DNA of 64,000 bases. It comes from Lunularia cruciata (taxonomy: Eukaryota; Streptophyta; Marchantiopsida; Lunulariales; Lunulariaceae). Positions 22,818-36,588 of this stretch are shown here, one piece after another. Location of the stretch: assembly GCA_948567375.1 (NCBI GenBank), contig OX419758.1, positions 37,949,001 to 38,013,000 of the forward strand. Reading direction: 5' to 3'. The position numbers and the translations under genes were made by a program. The notes under the pieces were generated by a model. That model did not search any database. It saw nothing but the letters and a program-made list of their open reading frames with translations, and was not told the DNA's origin. Every line of letters begins with the position of its first letter. The stretch's first letter is position 1.

Positions 22818-23147
22818 TACCCATGACTTCAATTTCAATTCTGATTGAAGATAGGATAGAATTAGAAGAGAAATAGTAATAGTGAATGAACCTAAAGTGC
22901 AGGATAAGACAATAAGTGTCTTTGGGTCAGTTACATGAGAGATTAGGGGAAAATGGGTTACAAATTGAAGGCGTAGATAGTGTACCCATGCTTTCAATTT
23001 ACAATTCTTGATGAGTATATAGTAGAATTAGCAAAGGTTGATAGTAATTAGATCCAAATTAAGAGAAGTAGGAGTGCAGGTGTCTTAGGATTTGACACTT
23101 GACAATTTAGAGAAGAGTGGGTTGCAAGATAGGGAAGTACGAAGATT
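22818..23147 (+). repeat. Tandem duplication, about 165 bp
   Basis: TACCCATG starts diverged units at 22818 and 22983. Both continue with CTTCAATTT/CTTTCAATTT, TAGAATTAG, GTGTCTT(T)(A)GG and a purine-rich end with TGGGTTRCAA. No protein match. Confidence 0.5.
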
Positions 23148-24098
23148 ACCTGAAAGGTTAATTGTAGATCAAAGTAAAGAAATGTTAGAATTGGTAGAGA
23201 GCTTAGCCATTATAGAACCCAATGACAAAGAAGACAAAAACATGTGCAGTCACTTTGGGTTTAGAAGGCAAAGTAGAAGTAGACATCGGATTGGATTAAA
23301 AATTGATTTGAGATTTTGAAGGGCAAATATGAAGAAGTGTATTGCCATTTTGGATCTACAGGTTGTTAGAGGTAGTTATGAAGCAATTTAGGAAGTTAGA
23401 TAACTACTGAATAGCTCTATCTATTTGAAGGCAAAATTTGCAATGCCATTTTGTTCAGTACTCATAATTAAAAGAATAGATAGTGAAGTGCTGTGAAGTA
23501 GTGCTTGTTGTTTGAGCTTAATTCCGAGTATCAACTTTGTGTTTGTGTTTGTGATTGTTTGGAGAATTCTGAAGTGCAAGTCAATGTGCATGTTGGATGT
23601 TGGACTCCATAGCCTTGATCTTCATTTTGTGTGTCTTATCCTGAGGGAAGTGCAATTAGAGCAATGCCTTGACAGATTTGAGAGGAATTATAATGTTGGT
23701 TGTATTCTGTAGTTGTGAGTGCAGCGTAGTGTTGATGTGAAGCAATTTCTATCAAGGTAGTTGTGCCTTTAGTGGAAGGATGGAACAAAATTCTAAGGTG
23801 GAAGGTTTTTGCAATGAAGTAGCCATTTTTGGGAGAGACTAAATCATCACAATCAAGATTGTTTGGAAAGATTTGATGGATTTGTGATTAGGAGTGTTAA
23901 TTCGTGAGGAGACTGCAAGTCAGTACTCTCTTTTGGGTATGGTTTCTACCCAAGAGTCTAAAGAAGAAATCAAGAAGAACCACATTTGTGACATTGGACT
24001 TTGTAATTGGACATTTTTTACCAATATCTCTACAGGAACAAACTTTACTTACCCAATTACCGCAAAAGTGATATTTGCCAGGTTGTCACAAGGACACT

Positions 24099-24224
24099 GG
24101 TCTTTGTGTGAAGATAATGCCTTTAGAAGGGTAAGATATAGGTCTTTGAGTGAAGATGATGCCTTCTAACGGGTAAGACATTGGTCTTTGAGTGAAGATG
24201 GTGCCTTTTGAAGGCTAGAACATT
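24099..24224 (+). repeat. 42-bp (14-codon) tandem repeat, site 2, three units
   Basis: GGTCTTTG starts units at 24099, 24141 and 24183, exactly 42 bp apart. In one frame they read SLCEDNAFRRV, SLSEDDAF-stop-RV, SLSEDGAF-stop-RL. A 42-bp period keeps the reading frame, so the array may once have been coding. Confidence 0.65.
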
Positions 24225-25655
24225 CACCTTTGGAAGATGTGCAGCAAGATCTTTGGAAGTTATGGGCCTTCAAAAGGGGCAGTCCTTCGTCTTTGAAGAT
24301 GATCCACATCTTTTGAAGAGTAGGACAATTATCCTTGGAAGGGGTCTTTTGGAGACCTTTAGAGGAGAGTAGCCTCCTTTTTCTGAACCAACACTTTCTT
24401 GGTTTTCCTTGGAACTATATTCCTTAGTGTGAGTGAAATGTCTTTATTATTTTCCATAGTATGCCTTCTTGGTGTCATTGTCTTTGTCTGGGAGTTGTCT
24501 CTACCCAAGAGGTTAAATAGTAAAAAATAAAGGAATCCAATATGACACTTTAGATACTTTTTATCTGATCATTTCCAACCCATATTCCTATGGGAATGAA
24601 ATGCTACTTAATGAAATGCTTCAATGTGGTGGTTGTTGGGTCTTACTCTAATGTAGATGTAAGCTCTTAAATAAGTGGTGCTATTTGTATGATAATTGTG
24701 CTAGGCCCAAGGTGTAAAAAAGTGTGTGGATACTAAGGAGATGGAGAAGTGGTTGTTCTAGATGCTTTTCTTTAGCTTTGGCAAGGGGATGCTCCATTTG
24801 TTTGGTTTCTTGAGGGGTGAGCCATTCTATTGCATTCTCTAAAAGGTCATGTTTGAACCACTTGATGATGATGGTATTGGGAGGCTAGGGTCAAGGTGAG
24901 AGAGACATGCCTTAGAAAAAAACAAAAGTTATGCTATAGGTTCCATGGGGCTTTTCTTCATATCCTTGAGTTGCTATATGAGCTAATCTTGCTCTCTAGA
25001 AATTATAAAGTAAGATTTGGCGGTAGGAATGAGCTGATGCCAATTAATTTTTGCTATGGGGTTCAGCCTGTGTCACTAAGTGCATGGGATGCATTGAGTA
25101 ATTTGATGGACTTTGTGCTCTAAGGAGATGATGTTTCAAGCCTTGCACACATATTGAAATTGGTTAAAGAAAGCATGGAAGCTTTTGATGGAGTTATTAG
25201 AGATGATGATTGAGTTGGGTTAGATGCAGTCCATCCTTTTCCTTGGGTGAGAAAAGGGACACTAAGTTGGGAGGTGAGGTAGAGCGGATAGGTAAGTAGT
25301 CAAGGTTGGAATCTACGGAAGTGAAACTAGAATTGGAGTGAAGTTTGAAGTAGAAGGTTGGTGGGGATGCTGAAAGGTGGGAGCAAGATTTGTGGAAGAA
25401 ATCTGAGGAAAAATGAAACTAAATTATGTAGTACTTGGAAAAAAATCCATGTAAGATTTTGGCAACAATACTAAAATGTGAATTGGAGTTAAAAGACATA
25501 GAATTTCAAGCATTTTAGTATACTTAAGGACACGACCAGGACTCGACATGAACTAGGGACTAGGAAAGGGACCTCCTGGGAGTAGATCTTTTAACACTCA
25601 ACATAGTTAAGGATTGAGGAACCTTAATGAAACGCACAAGGAACTTGACAAGCAT

Positions 25656-26170
25656 GAAATTGGTGAGACTTGGGAAACCAGATGTTAACAGGTGAATAAT
25701 GTTTGTGATCTTGGGTCTGGCCAATCCTTGGATCCCAAGGTATATATACAAATGTAAAACCCTAAATAATACCTAGGATGCAGGCCTTGGCTAATGCCTG
25801 TGCTGTTTGGAACTATATTAATTTTAGTATTACTTAACCTAGTCTGATCCCTTGTAGTTTTCCTAAGGTTTAGGTTTGTTCTCTTCACTTTCCGTTCAGT
25901 AGTTTGAAATTGGTGAGACTTGGGAAACCAGATGTTTACAGATTAATAATATTTGTGATCTTGTGTTAATCCTTGGTTCCCAAGATACATATACAAATGT
26001 AAAACCCTAACTAATCCCTAGGTTGGAGGCCTTGGCTAATGCTTGTGTTGTTTGGAACTACAATTCTTGGGTCCCAAGGTATATATATAGATATAAAACC
26101 CTAACTGATCCCTAGGGTGCAGGCCTTGGCTAATGCCTGTGCTGTTTGGAGCAGTACTAAATTTTAGTAT
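25656..26170. repeat. LTR-like block in three direct copies
   Basis: GAAATTGGTGAGACTTGGGA begins copies at 25656 and 25906. Both carry a TATA-like stretch (CCAAGGTATATATACAAATG or variant), AAAACCCTAA, and GGCCTTGGCTAATGCCTGTG. A third partial copy starts at 26062 from the TTGGGTCCCAAGG point. The shared TATA and downstream segment suggest partial LTR duplications. No coding sequence lies between them. Confidence 0.6.
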
Positions 26171-26499
26171 TACTCTCTCTTGACTTGTCCGTTTCTTAGT
26201 TTATTCTGCCCGTAGTCCATTTTGGAGCCTTTCCATTCCATAGTCTATTCCGGAGGCCGCTTCCACTCTGGAGTCTACTCCAAATCAAGTTCCGCTCCCA
26301 ATACTCCATAAGCCTTTAACACTATTCTTTGCATTAGTAAAGATTGATTGCTAATTAAACCTGTCATGGGTATGACAAGAGTTGGTGAGATATAGATAGC
26401 TCGGATCCCAAGGGGAACAAGAGCTTGGCAAAGAACGGTAATGGCCATATAGAATGGAAATATGATGTCAAAGACATGATTTTGCAACTTTTATTTTAA

Positions 26500-29400
26500 T
26501 ATCTCTATCTCATTGTAAGTTACTATACATTATACTATTCTGCCAATATTTCCAACATCTAGTGTCTAAATTTAAATCATGACTAAATTTGTGCATCGTG
26601 AAAATGCAAGCTCCATAGGATGTACCTTTATGTTCCAAAGTGAAGATATTAATAATGCATATAGAAAGATGGATCTTCTATATGCAAAGCGAGATCATAT
26701 TGATACAAAAGAATGTTGGAACCTTGGACACCGTAGTTTGTACAGATATATTCATTCAAAATTTTCTAGGTTTACAAAATTGCCATCAAAACTCTTAAAG
26801 ACCTCTATGACACTCAAGTATATTTGTATGTTAATTATGAGAGAGGGCTTCTTTTATAACAGTGTTAAAGTAATAAATTCACCTCTCTTACTTTTACGAT
26901 AGAAATATGAGACAGTTCCAGAAGAACGTCATTTTCAGTTTGTTGAACTTCGGTTGAGAGAAAGAACATTTTTTATTTATGCAGGAGTCACCTGACTTGG
27001 AAAGGTTGGAGCTCGACGCCTTAATGTGGTCATCAAGAACAAGCTACGTATAAACTACATCATGATAGCACTTTGCTGAAGACGTAAAACATACTCGTAT
27101 AGGTGCATGCATTCGGATTGCTAATAGAACACTCGATAGATAACCAAACTAAAGGTCATCTATACCTGCATTCAAAGGGTCCCATCAAACATCAAACATC
27201 AAACGTGCTTGTTCATCAAGACACAACAAGTTCACCATGCGTAGCTCTGGTGTCCATTCTGCAAGATACATATTTTCCAGTATATCTGAAACTGCATTTA
27301 GGATACCTATTTTTGGCACAAAGGTACAGCACTGGTGTTGAAGGCGTATCTATGTTTTCCACAATTGTTGGCTTTAGTCGGACTTCGCGTAGGGTAGGGT
27401 TTGATCAAACATACACACCAGACATCATGACCAGGCCCAGGGAAGTCAAGACTGGATGTATAGGGGAATCTTGGTTAAGATCCCTACATTACGGATCTTG
27501 AGACGATGACATACTAGACATGAGGCCTTGAATCATGAGGGTTGTGGTTTCGCATGGTGAAAGGACCAATCTATTTCCCATGCAGTTTAGTTGAAGTTTC
27601 AAAGTGGCTATACGTAAGTACCTATACGTAAGCCTTAGGATAGTCGTAACTTTGCATGGACAGAAGTAACTCGCCAAATGTATTAAATTGATCATTTCGG
27701 TGCGTCCTCATATTTCTCACTTCCACCAACTTATGTTTTAAATCTTTACATATGTAACGTACACAGATTAGCCTCAGGAAATGTAAAGTTAAACAATAAA
27801 CAGACATCAATGTAATAGATTATAGTTGTTGCCCATATGCATTTCCCCTTTCAAACTTCATAATTCGATCAATCATTTTCAAGCTCTTTTGACTGACATA
27901 TTTGAAGTTATGATTTGTCATGCGTATATACATCGCTATATAATATACATCTTTGTCAATATCATACACTATAGAAGCAAAACTCACATATAAGTCATAC
28001 ATAGACTCTAAAATATTACAATAATCAGATTGTTTATAACTCATGAATTCACTGCCAATAACTGTGCATAGATTACAGTCAAGCCATACCCACTCTAGCT
28101 AAGAGAATCCAGGTGACGCTCGCCGGCCTCTGTCCACCATAACCAGAAACTTGAAGGCTCGACATCAGAGAAGTGAGCTCTCTGGAGCTGCACTTTGAAA
28201 GTATACTCCTGGACTCGAGCTAGGTTTGAAACTCTAACGGTCCCGCTGACGGCACACTTGATGGTGCAAACGGTGCAAAGTGACGGTGTGCCTCACCGTG
28301 AAATCAATACCCCGAACACAAAATTTGACCGTCTGAAAATAGTCTTTGAGAAACTGCTGAAATAACTCTAACTACTATCATTGCAACTCCAGTGTCCAAG
28401 CAATCTAGATACGACATTACAAATGGCGTGACAAATTGAACTACAATCAGTCTTAGACTATATCTTCATTATAAGCATAATGAAAGCAACGGGACATCTT
28501 GTGTCTAGTTTAGAACTTGCAAAACAGATCTTTGATGTGGTAAATCCAGATTTCCTTGAAATATCACACTTCTCTAAGCTGATTAATATTTCTCCACCTC
28601 TCTTGCTCGCAAGGTAGCACTTGTGGGCACGATGGGACGCAGGTCAAAGATTTCCAAACTGGATCCTCATTACGATTTCTGGTGTTCAAGGGTGTGGAGT
28701 TTTGAGCTTCATATCCTGAACCTTTTTACGGGAATACTCATAGATAGTTTGGAACCCAAACGTATTATTTGTGGAGAGTACTCTAGAGCAAAGCCCAATG
28801 CTCTCTAGCCTTATTGTTCCTTGTACTAAAGCTTTAGGTTCTTCTTTCTCTTTTATATCCTTTTGTTCGTTTGTATTTTTTTTCCTAGGGGTATTTTATT
28901 AAGCCGTTTGCCAACTTGCTATCACACTTGAAGTGTTGTCGGTGACACTATTAGTTACATCAATCGATGCGTCATCTAATACATGATGCATACTCGATAA
29001 ATTATCTGCAGACGTGGGGGGTAGCTAACATAATGATTAATACCAGTAGGAAATAGCTCCCCGAAAGACGCATGCAGAGGTTAGTATATTTTCCCGTGGG
29101 ATGCTTAGAGAATATTTTCTTCTGACGAATTAGTCTCTCTTGATCCCTAAAAAAGTTTAAAGCATGAGTGCTGGATGAAAGCAATATTGAGAGAATGTGT
29201 GGGAAGGTTATCAAAGCTCTCGATTGGTGGATAAATAAAGCCAATAGCGATTGCGGGGGATGTTACGATCCGTAGATATCCGCTGATCATCAGCAGTGAC
29301 GCTAGCCACCGACACATATATATATTTGCTTCGAAGTGATGTTTCCGAATTTGTGACGGCCGACCTACTCCACTTGCTCGGAATGCATGTGCACGTGCAA

Positions 29401-30307
29401 CAGACCCATGCTGTGAACAAGAATGGACTTAGCCCATTTACGGATAGGTATAGTCCATGTTCTGTTTGAGGGGATCTTCCTTTTCCTTTGCTATCCACGT
29501 TTTACAAGAAATGGGCCTTTCAACGTCTCCCTGAAAACGTCTAAGAACTTCTGATGAGTGACGTCAACTAGTTTCTTTCTTGACGCTGTTGATTTGCTCG
29601 TGGAAGTCAAGTAAACCAGCGATGGCGTGGACGAGTGCCCTGGGCCCCTCCCTGGCTAGGTTCTCCACCTCTGCCCGATAGTCTTTCTTACACGGTGTTC
29701 GAAGAAGGAATCCTCTAAGAATCTGACCAACAGCTTTAGTTTACTGCAGTTCCTTCTACTTTGACTTCTCAACTGTATAAATTATCGTCAAAAATTTATC
29801 ATTTATGTTGTAATCTTTAAGTATTTTTCATACATAGCCTAAAATTTTAAGTAATTATTTAGAAATAAAAAATTAAGAAAAATCTTAAATTTGAAGTGTA
29901 ATTGTAACTCTTATACAAGATAAATTTTTCATATAAATTAGCTAAAACACTTGAAAAAGTCATATCTGCTAAAATTTAGTCTTCAAGACTTACTATATTA
30001 AAATAAATTGAATTTGATTGGTAAAGTGAGATATTGTGTTTCCTTTTCACTTTTTCTTTTATTTCTTAATATTTTCTACTTAATTTTCTCATCCTTTTGA
30101 TTGATGTTTTAAAATTAAAATATGATAAAAATTTAAAATTTTTGTAATAAAATTAAAGTAAAAGGCCTTATCCCTTAGAAGATAAAGGAAAAATGTCCTT
30201 TTGTGCATTAAGGACAACATTAAATAAATTTTTTATTTATAAAGAGATATACTAACTTCCCATAAAAGTTAATATAAAGAGAACTGCAAGTTAACAAAAT
30301 TATGTTC

Positions 30308-30349
<42 letters not shown>

Positions 30350-32184
30350 CTCCTTATGCAAGCAAATAGGCAAGTAGATAAAAGGGCATAAAGAGATACA
30401 CCGAGTCCGGATTAAAAGGATAAAGATATGATAACCAAGCCCAAAGTCGTGGAGGAAAAGTAAATTTCCTTAATTTTCTTCAAAGATTGCAGGCTTTATG
30501 GAGAAGGGAAGGAAGAAGAAAATAAGTTCCGTCAACGCAGAAAATAGCTTTTGGAGGACTGAGGTAATCAATCATAGATGTGCCTAAGACTCTACTTTAC
30601 ATCCTAGTTACAGTTTTGTTTCTTTCCTTTTTGTTTCCCTTCTTTCTTAGACGTGAAAGGGCGGCCGCGTAGAGAACACGAAGATGGGAAGACTTCTTTC
30701 TTAGACTAGTGGACTCCTTTTCTTTTCATGTCTTCCTTTTCTGCATTTGCTTTAGCTTATAATTTTATAAAAGTCTACCGAATAAGCTTCTTTTGTTGTC
30801 AGTGGTTGCTCCCTGTAACTACTGGACCGCCAGTTGGCTTCACATGAAGAACTCCCAACAATCTGCTGGAATTTTATGGTCGTTTTGTGTTGAGATCTCT
30901 ACTATAAACAGTCCCACAACTCCAGAAAGAAATCTTGCAGTTCAAACTCGTAAAGTTTCACTAATCTTTCTACTGTAAGGTCAGCGGCAAAGGACGTCCA
31001 GAGCACATCGCTGAAAGTGGCCGAAAAAGATGGTCACTGTCGATCTTCCATACACCATTGCTAGAACAATAGCAGAGAGCGCAATACGTAAACGTCCACC
31101 TCATGCACTCTAGATCTCTGTCACAGGAACAAATCACGCACACGATGCATATGGATGTCGCTCTAGAAGGGTTTGGAAAAGGTTTAGGTGCGATTGGCTA
31201 TGAGGGTAGTTGACAAGTAGATAACAACTACACTTTTTTACTTTAGTGCGATCTTGATTCCTGACAACAGAACTTCCTGATCTGGATTTCTATTAGGCTT
31301 AAATATGGTGAAATAGCGTACCTAGAGCTTTTCCGTCGCTATGATGAAGCTTTAGAATGTCCGGAGCGTGCCTCTCGGGAATGATCTAGTGATCGAGATG
31401 TAAAGCACACTGCAAATGCAACTGTGACCTTTTTCCCTCACCTCGTCAAAGGTTATATGTATGTACATGGCATGGCTATACCAGCATGCAATTTTTGTTC
31501 CACTAGCCTGGATCTGGATCTTGTCGATGCTTGAGATAAATACCTAGGACCGTTCATCTCAACGTTTGTACTAGCTCCAAACCCCATATAAGGCGCGGTG
31601 GACTCGTCTGATACGTGGTGAACGTGCAGCGCTATGACTCGATCGTGGAGAGAGAATATTATATACCTTTTTTATGGGTCTGATAGAATGTAGACGACTC
31701 GAATGTGACGGTTTGCGTTTTCAAGCAATGTCATACACGTCTCAAAGTACCGTCTCAAAGTCTCCGACCCCATGATAGGAATGTATGGACTCAGTCATGA
31801 CACACGAATGGGATGCCACACATGCATAGAACAAAAAGTTACTGAGGACTTGTTTAAGTAGTCTGGTGGGCAAAGTGCTGGTTTAAGTCGTTAGTCAAAA
31901 TGTCTCTCGGTATGCTTGATTCTGCAATCAGACAAGCTAGTCTAGTATCTGAATTTTTCGACCATATCGACCAATGCTTCTGAAAGGATTTCGCATTTGG
32001 AATTCTAATCGTGATCATGAGAACTCAAGGCGTCCGATGGTCATCCATTGCTTTGGAGATGTTGGAGCGGGATATTCCAACATTTTATTGCACACTTTAG
32101 TTTGTACCGATTCAAATTTGGTGTAGCATAAATCTGATGCAAGATTTTCGTGCAATGACAATATATATACTCATAAACGCGACT
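26500..32184. other. Intergenic region, no supported gene
   Basis: Base composition is less AT-biased than the transposon zones and there are few obvious repeats. The longest open frame (27103-27501, 132 codons) shows no family motif. An AT-rich island lies at 29760-30310. I see no gene that can be supported. Confidence 0.45.
30311..30346. repeat. (AT)18 microsatellite
   Basis: Thirty-six bases of uninterrupted AT dinucleotide. Confidence 0.95.
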
Positions 32185-32326
32185 TAAGAAGAAGTAAGGA
32201 CGACCGCGCAGAAAAAAATGAAGGACGGGAAGACCCCATCAAGCCGGACAAGGGAGAGATAAGTCCTAATAGAGTCCATACTAGAAATCTGCCCCAATGC
32301 ACCTAAGATATCTGAGCTATGCAAGT
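32185..32326 (-). mobile_element. LINE tail copy B
   Basis: On the minus strand this reads ACTTGCATAGCTCAGATATC, TCTATTAGGACTTAT, TCTCTCCCTTGTCCGGCTTG and GGGGTCTTCCCGTCC in the same order as copy A and the 3' end of the LINE at 51.1-54.5 kb. It starts at nearly the same tail position as copy A. No clear target duplication was found. Confidence 0.75.
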
Positions 32327-33193
32327 AGCGTTGAGGAGAAACTTCAGAGAAACATAACCTTTTTGCGGCGTGTGGTGAAATACATGAGAGTCATTATTCT
32401 ATACCAGAGAAAGAAAATTTCATGTCCAGGATCTCTAAATGCTTTACGTTATGTTTTGGTAGAACCTCATAATAATATCAGATTCTAAGGATGTGGGACA
32501 CTATATTGGAACTGAGATCTCCACCCTCGTCCATAAAGTGAGGTGGCAACATCTGCAACATAGCCTCGCAATATGTTGATCTAGATATACAGAGGATCAG
32601 GTCTCAGATATTGAGCATACTAGTACGGCCTTGGATCATTCTTTGATACAGGATCGAGGCGTATGCAGAAGTACTCAGCTTGGTTGATTGTCAATGCAAC
32701 TGCTTTAGGAACACCTGGACGGGTGGAAATCGATAACCAATCAAATATCGTGCATATCCGGCTTGGGCTTAGAGAGTACCGTACAGACCGTCTTCGTGTC
32801 TAATTTGTAATCCGGTTATATAGTAATCTAGATCAAACACGACGAAAAGCTGAATCAATTGGGTTGGACTGGAATGAATATGAATTGGATTGCCACGCCA
32901 TGGACATACATGGCTTTGCAAGTCAGCAGGCCAATTTCTTGTGAGGAGATGGAAAAAAAATGTACAGATATATAGGAATGCACGTGATCTACCCATTGCA
33001 ATTAGTTAAATCATTCTACGTTGCTTCAAGTAAAGATAAGATACTCCAATACGAGTTTAAATTCATCTGATTTTCTTCAGCTATGGTCAGACCCATGAAA
33101 AGATGTTCCCATCCTTATGAGTGGCCCTTACGCGGGCGATGCTCTTTCAGAGCAGAGCCCGTGTTGATTTCAGATTGACATTGGGACATCATC

Positions 33194-33298
33194 GCACTTG
33201 TTTGTGCCTTGTACTCCTGCACGCCTTCCTTTGGCTTGTATACATATAAAAAGGTACCCGCAAGAGAGGGAAAAAGAGTACAAGACACAAACAAGTGC
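33194..33298. repeat. Inverted repeat, 23-bp arms
   Basis: Arms 33194-33216 (GCACTTGTTTGTGCCTTGTACTC as two parts) and 33276-33298 are complementary at 22 of 23 positions, with a 59-base loop. It is a potential stem-loop if transcribed. Confidence 0.6.
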
Positions 33299-36200
33299 AA
33301 AAAGAAAGAGGGGCGGAAAGTTCCAAAGTTCAAAACGACCAAAAATAGAGACAAATATCAGTAATGCTCATGTATCATTGAGATTACATCATGATAATCA
33401 AACATACATACACCAGTTAAGAGCTCGGATACTCAAGTCTCCAGAATGAAGAAAATCTAATTTAACGTCCTCGAAAGCCCACGGGATATGCGACCCGAAT
33501 ATCAAAAAAATGAAATCCACCTGAGGAGAACAAACGTCAGCAAGGTCAGCAATACCCGCGTGTAAATAACTGGAATGACAGTTGCAAATGGTTACCCCTT
33601 CGCAGATACTTCCGAGAAACATACCAAATCCTAAAAGGAACACTAAACATGGGGGATGAGGGTTGACAAAGCTACCACTGGAAAATTGGAAAATGGGTTA
33701 GGATTTGGATATCGATCAGGATCAGAATCATATCTTATGCCTACAAGACTTAACTGTAGTGGACTGAAACAAATGTATTCTAGACCGTATACAGCTTATC
33801 CAGCTTATACAGGTCATGATAAGTTATCCATCCAGCACTGGACTGATGATGCATATGTGTGTGCAAGCACAGGACTTCCACATCTCAAATTAATGGATTG
33901 GATGATCAAAGTTTTCGAATCTTTGAGAATGATGTGGATATCTCCGCAGGGTTATACCTTCTGTCCCGCTCCCTGAATCAAGCGCAGCTACTGAGAGTTA
34001 ATTATAATTAAAACACTTTCAGGGGTAAACGTTTAACAAACGTTGTCTGACATGGCTGTTTATAGTACAGTTGATATAAATTAGGAATTGCTACCGATCG
34101 CGATCGCAATTGAGAATGTGATTTGACTTACTCAATAACCGTAGAATGGTGTTCTGTGCCGATCGGAACTGTCAGTTGCTACAGATGTCCCATTGAATGT
34201 GTTTCAAGTAGAACTTAAGAAGAATCGATAGATCTTGCAGTAAATTCTGAATCTATATCTATAATTGCACTTATACTTATACTTATGAGTTTTTCTAAAT
34301 TAGCATTCTAGAGTGATCAGTTTACTTTGTGAACTGACTTATATTATTGAAAGTTATTTAAATGGAAGCTCGTCCAATAACTTGTTGAAGAACGAACTAC
34401 AACATTAGCATTAGTGAATGCTTTCTAGTTCTAACATTGACCTTCCTAAACTAGGAGAATATAGTTACTAAATTTAGACATGCATGTTTGTCAGAGATTC
34501 GAAAGAGGTACAAGAGTGAAGAGTTAAATAACAACCAAACATTAGCGATTGAACCGAATAATTATGCAATACCTACTGTCCTTTCCATGCCGTCAACATC
34601 TAAGAAAAGATGGCGAATAAAATATCATTCATGTAACGTATCCATTCGAATGATGCCAATTCGAAGGACACTTTAATTGTTGCAAGATAGCATCAAATTC
34701 ATCGGATGGGAACTGGCATAAGATCAGGTTCGAAAGTGGACCAAATAGTATCAGTCTATGTGGTAACAAATGCTACGAAGAATTAGATTCTGTGAACGAA
34801 ACAAAACATTTATTATACATTTGGCTTATCACTACTTTTATGAATTCAAGGACTTCTCACTTCAACTGTAGCATGCAGGTCCGAGAATTGCTTTGTGACT
34901 TCATGTTCTCTATAATATCTTTATGGGCATGAATTCTTATATAAAGTTAATCTTAGAATATAAGTGTACTACCGGATCACTGAAGTATGAAAAGTCCGAT
35001 AGTGGTCCTCTTATAGTAAGTCAACTGTGTAGTTTGAACTCACCAAAGAGTAACAAAGGCAACACATTTGATAATCTATATGTCTATAAACCTAAAAACA
35101 ACACGAGATTTGGTCTGAAGTCTGAAGTCAAGAACAGCTTCACTACAATGTCAATTGACCACCGTCGTCTGTCGCCTGATAAAACTATATCTTGTTTTGC
35201 ACGAATGGCGGCGATAGGTTGCCTTGGGATTGGAAATAGGCCTTGCCAATCCCATTGCTTGTCTAGCTAGGTGCGTCATGGGGAGTTAAGAGGACACAAA
35301 AAGAACTAAGTCTACTGTACTGCTCTTCCCAAAAGGAGAAAAGGTTAAACATGCTCAACAAAATACCGAAAAGGAAAAGGAGAATACAAGCGCATCAAAA
35401 TGCGCAAATAAAAAGGAAGTGCACAAGCCTCTAGGGATGGGGTAGATAGACACCGAGAACAAAGCACAATGCAGAATAACTTACACGAGAAATATGAAAA
35501 ATTGAGCGATATAAGAATCTGTATTGAATGGTGGGTTTATTTAGATATTTAGATTTATTTATTTATTTAGATTCTCCAAGGCTATGTATCGCAATTATGA
35601 GTGGAGGGGCATCATGGAACAAGAATGTTCATTATTGCAGCTCATCAATGAAGACTCAAGAAGAAGAGGTAACTATGGTAAGTGAGAAAACCAAGGAATC
35701 TCTTTTTGGGTACCAAGGTACCCCATGCGAGTTCTCAAAGGAGACAATCAAACTAATGATTAAGGTGAAGAAAAATCTCCATCGCTGGGTGGATGAAGGT
35801 GTTAGAGGCCATAGGGCATATTGCTTTTCCTTCCCCCTTGTGACTATTATTAATGCGGCTCCTACTTGGGGTGCTAGATCGTGCTAAGGACTTTGGTCAA
35901 AGTGGGTTTCCAACAATCACATCATACAATGTATGTTAGTTATCCTTGAAAGTGACAATATTTGTCCAGATCCTTTGGTGAGATGGGCTTGGTAGGACCA
36001 TCCGTTGGTACATCTAAACTTGTGAACGTGTAGATCATAGTATTTGGGCCATTGCATCTCTAATGGCATCTTGGACTCTAGTAGGCTCTCCACCTATGAC
36101 ATATCTTAAGATGAGCATGCACTCAATGTCAAATGTAGAACAACATGGGCATTGGTCAGTATGCCCAAGAATGCTAGATGTGGTAGACCTAGCCAAAGTC

Positions 36201-36588
36201 AAACGACATTGAGAAGCTCCTCTTACTTGAACCAAAAGTCCTCAATCAAAGGGGAAGCATGAACCCAAGCTTTGGTGTCCTCCCGCTGCAAAAGAGGATC
36301 CTAGCTTTATTAGACAAAGATGCATCAATGAGGATGCTAGAAAGGATATGAGCGCACTTACACTCATTAAGCTCCACATAAATCTTCCTAGAGTCTAGGG
36401 ATACAAAGTTTGCAAAGGAGGGAAGTCTAGAAATATCACTCTTGGGAGTACTGAGCAGGATTGATTCAAGACTCATTTACTTGTATTTTGCGAATACATG
36501 GTACTATTTATGGGTACAAGAGGTAATTGCTTTGGATTTGTAAGAATTAACAATTAAATGACTATTGTACTTACAAGAGACAGGTGTA
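33299..36588. other. Intergenic region, no supported gene
   Basis: Open frames at 33656-33976, 34923-35270 and 35528-35887 (106-119 codons) have no recognisable domain and no visible splice or promoter context. The part from 35520 to the LTR relic at 36589 could be internal gypsy sequence too decayed to read. A (TTTA)n-like run lies near 35545-35570. Confidence 0.4.

Larger units (their letters stand above)
21612..26500. other. Repeat-bearing non-coding region
   Basis: No protein family was recognised. The region carries a 42-bp repeat at two sites, a 165-bp tandem duplication and a triplicated LTR-like block (listed separately). Short direct repeats of TTTGGGTC occur at 22625-22690. The stretch 21880-22060 has an AATAAAG (about 21998) and T-rich tail that resemble an LTR, but no partner was found. 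Confidence 0.45.

Noticed and set aside
27103-27501. 132-codon plus-strand open frame
   Set aside because: No domain, no splice-site context and no repeat family match by eye. A frame of this length is expected by chance in intergenic plant DNA.
29559-29566. TGACGTCA palindrome (also at 40223-40230)
   Set aside because: An 8-base bZIP-like site occurs by chance about once per 65 kb. Neither is placed next to a recognised gene start, so no regulatory claim is made.
33656-33976. 106-codon plus-strand frame (and similar at 34923-35270, 35528-35887)
   Set aside because: Composition and lack of any conserved motif do not distinguish them from random frames.
35880-36480. Possible coding relic upstream of the solo LTR on the minus strand
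   Set aside because: Short Cys-containing frames (36035-36235, 36246-36476) hint at coding origin but show no assignable motif.
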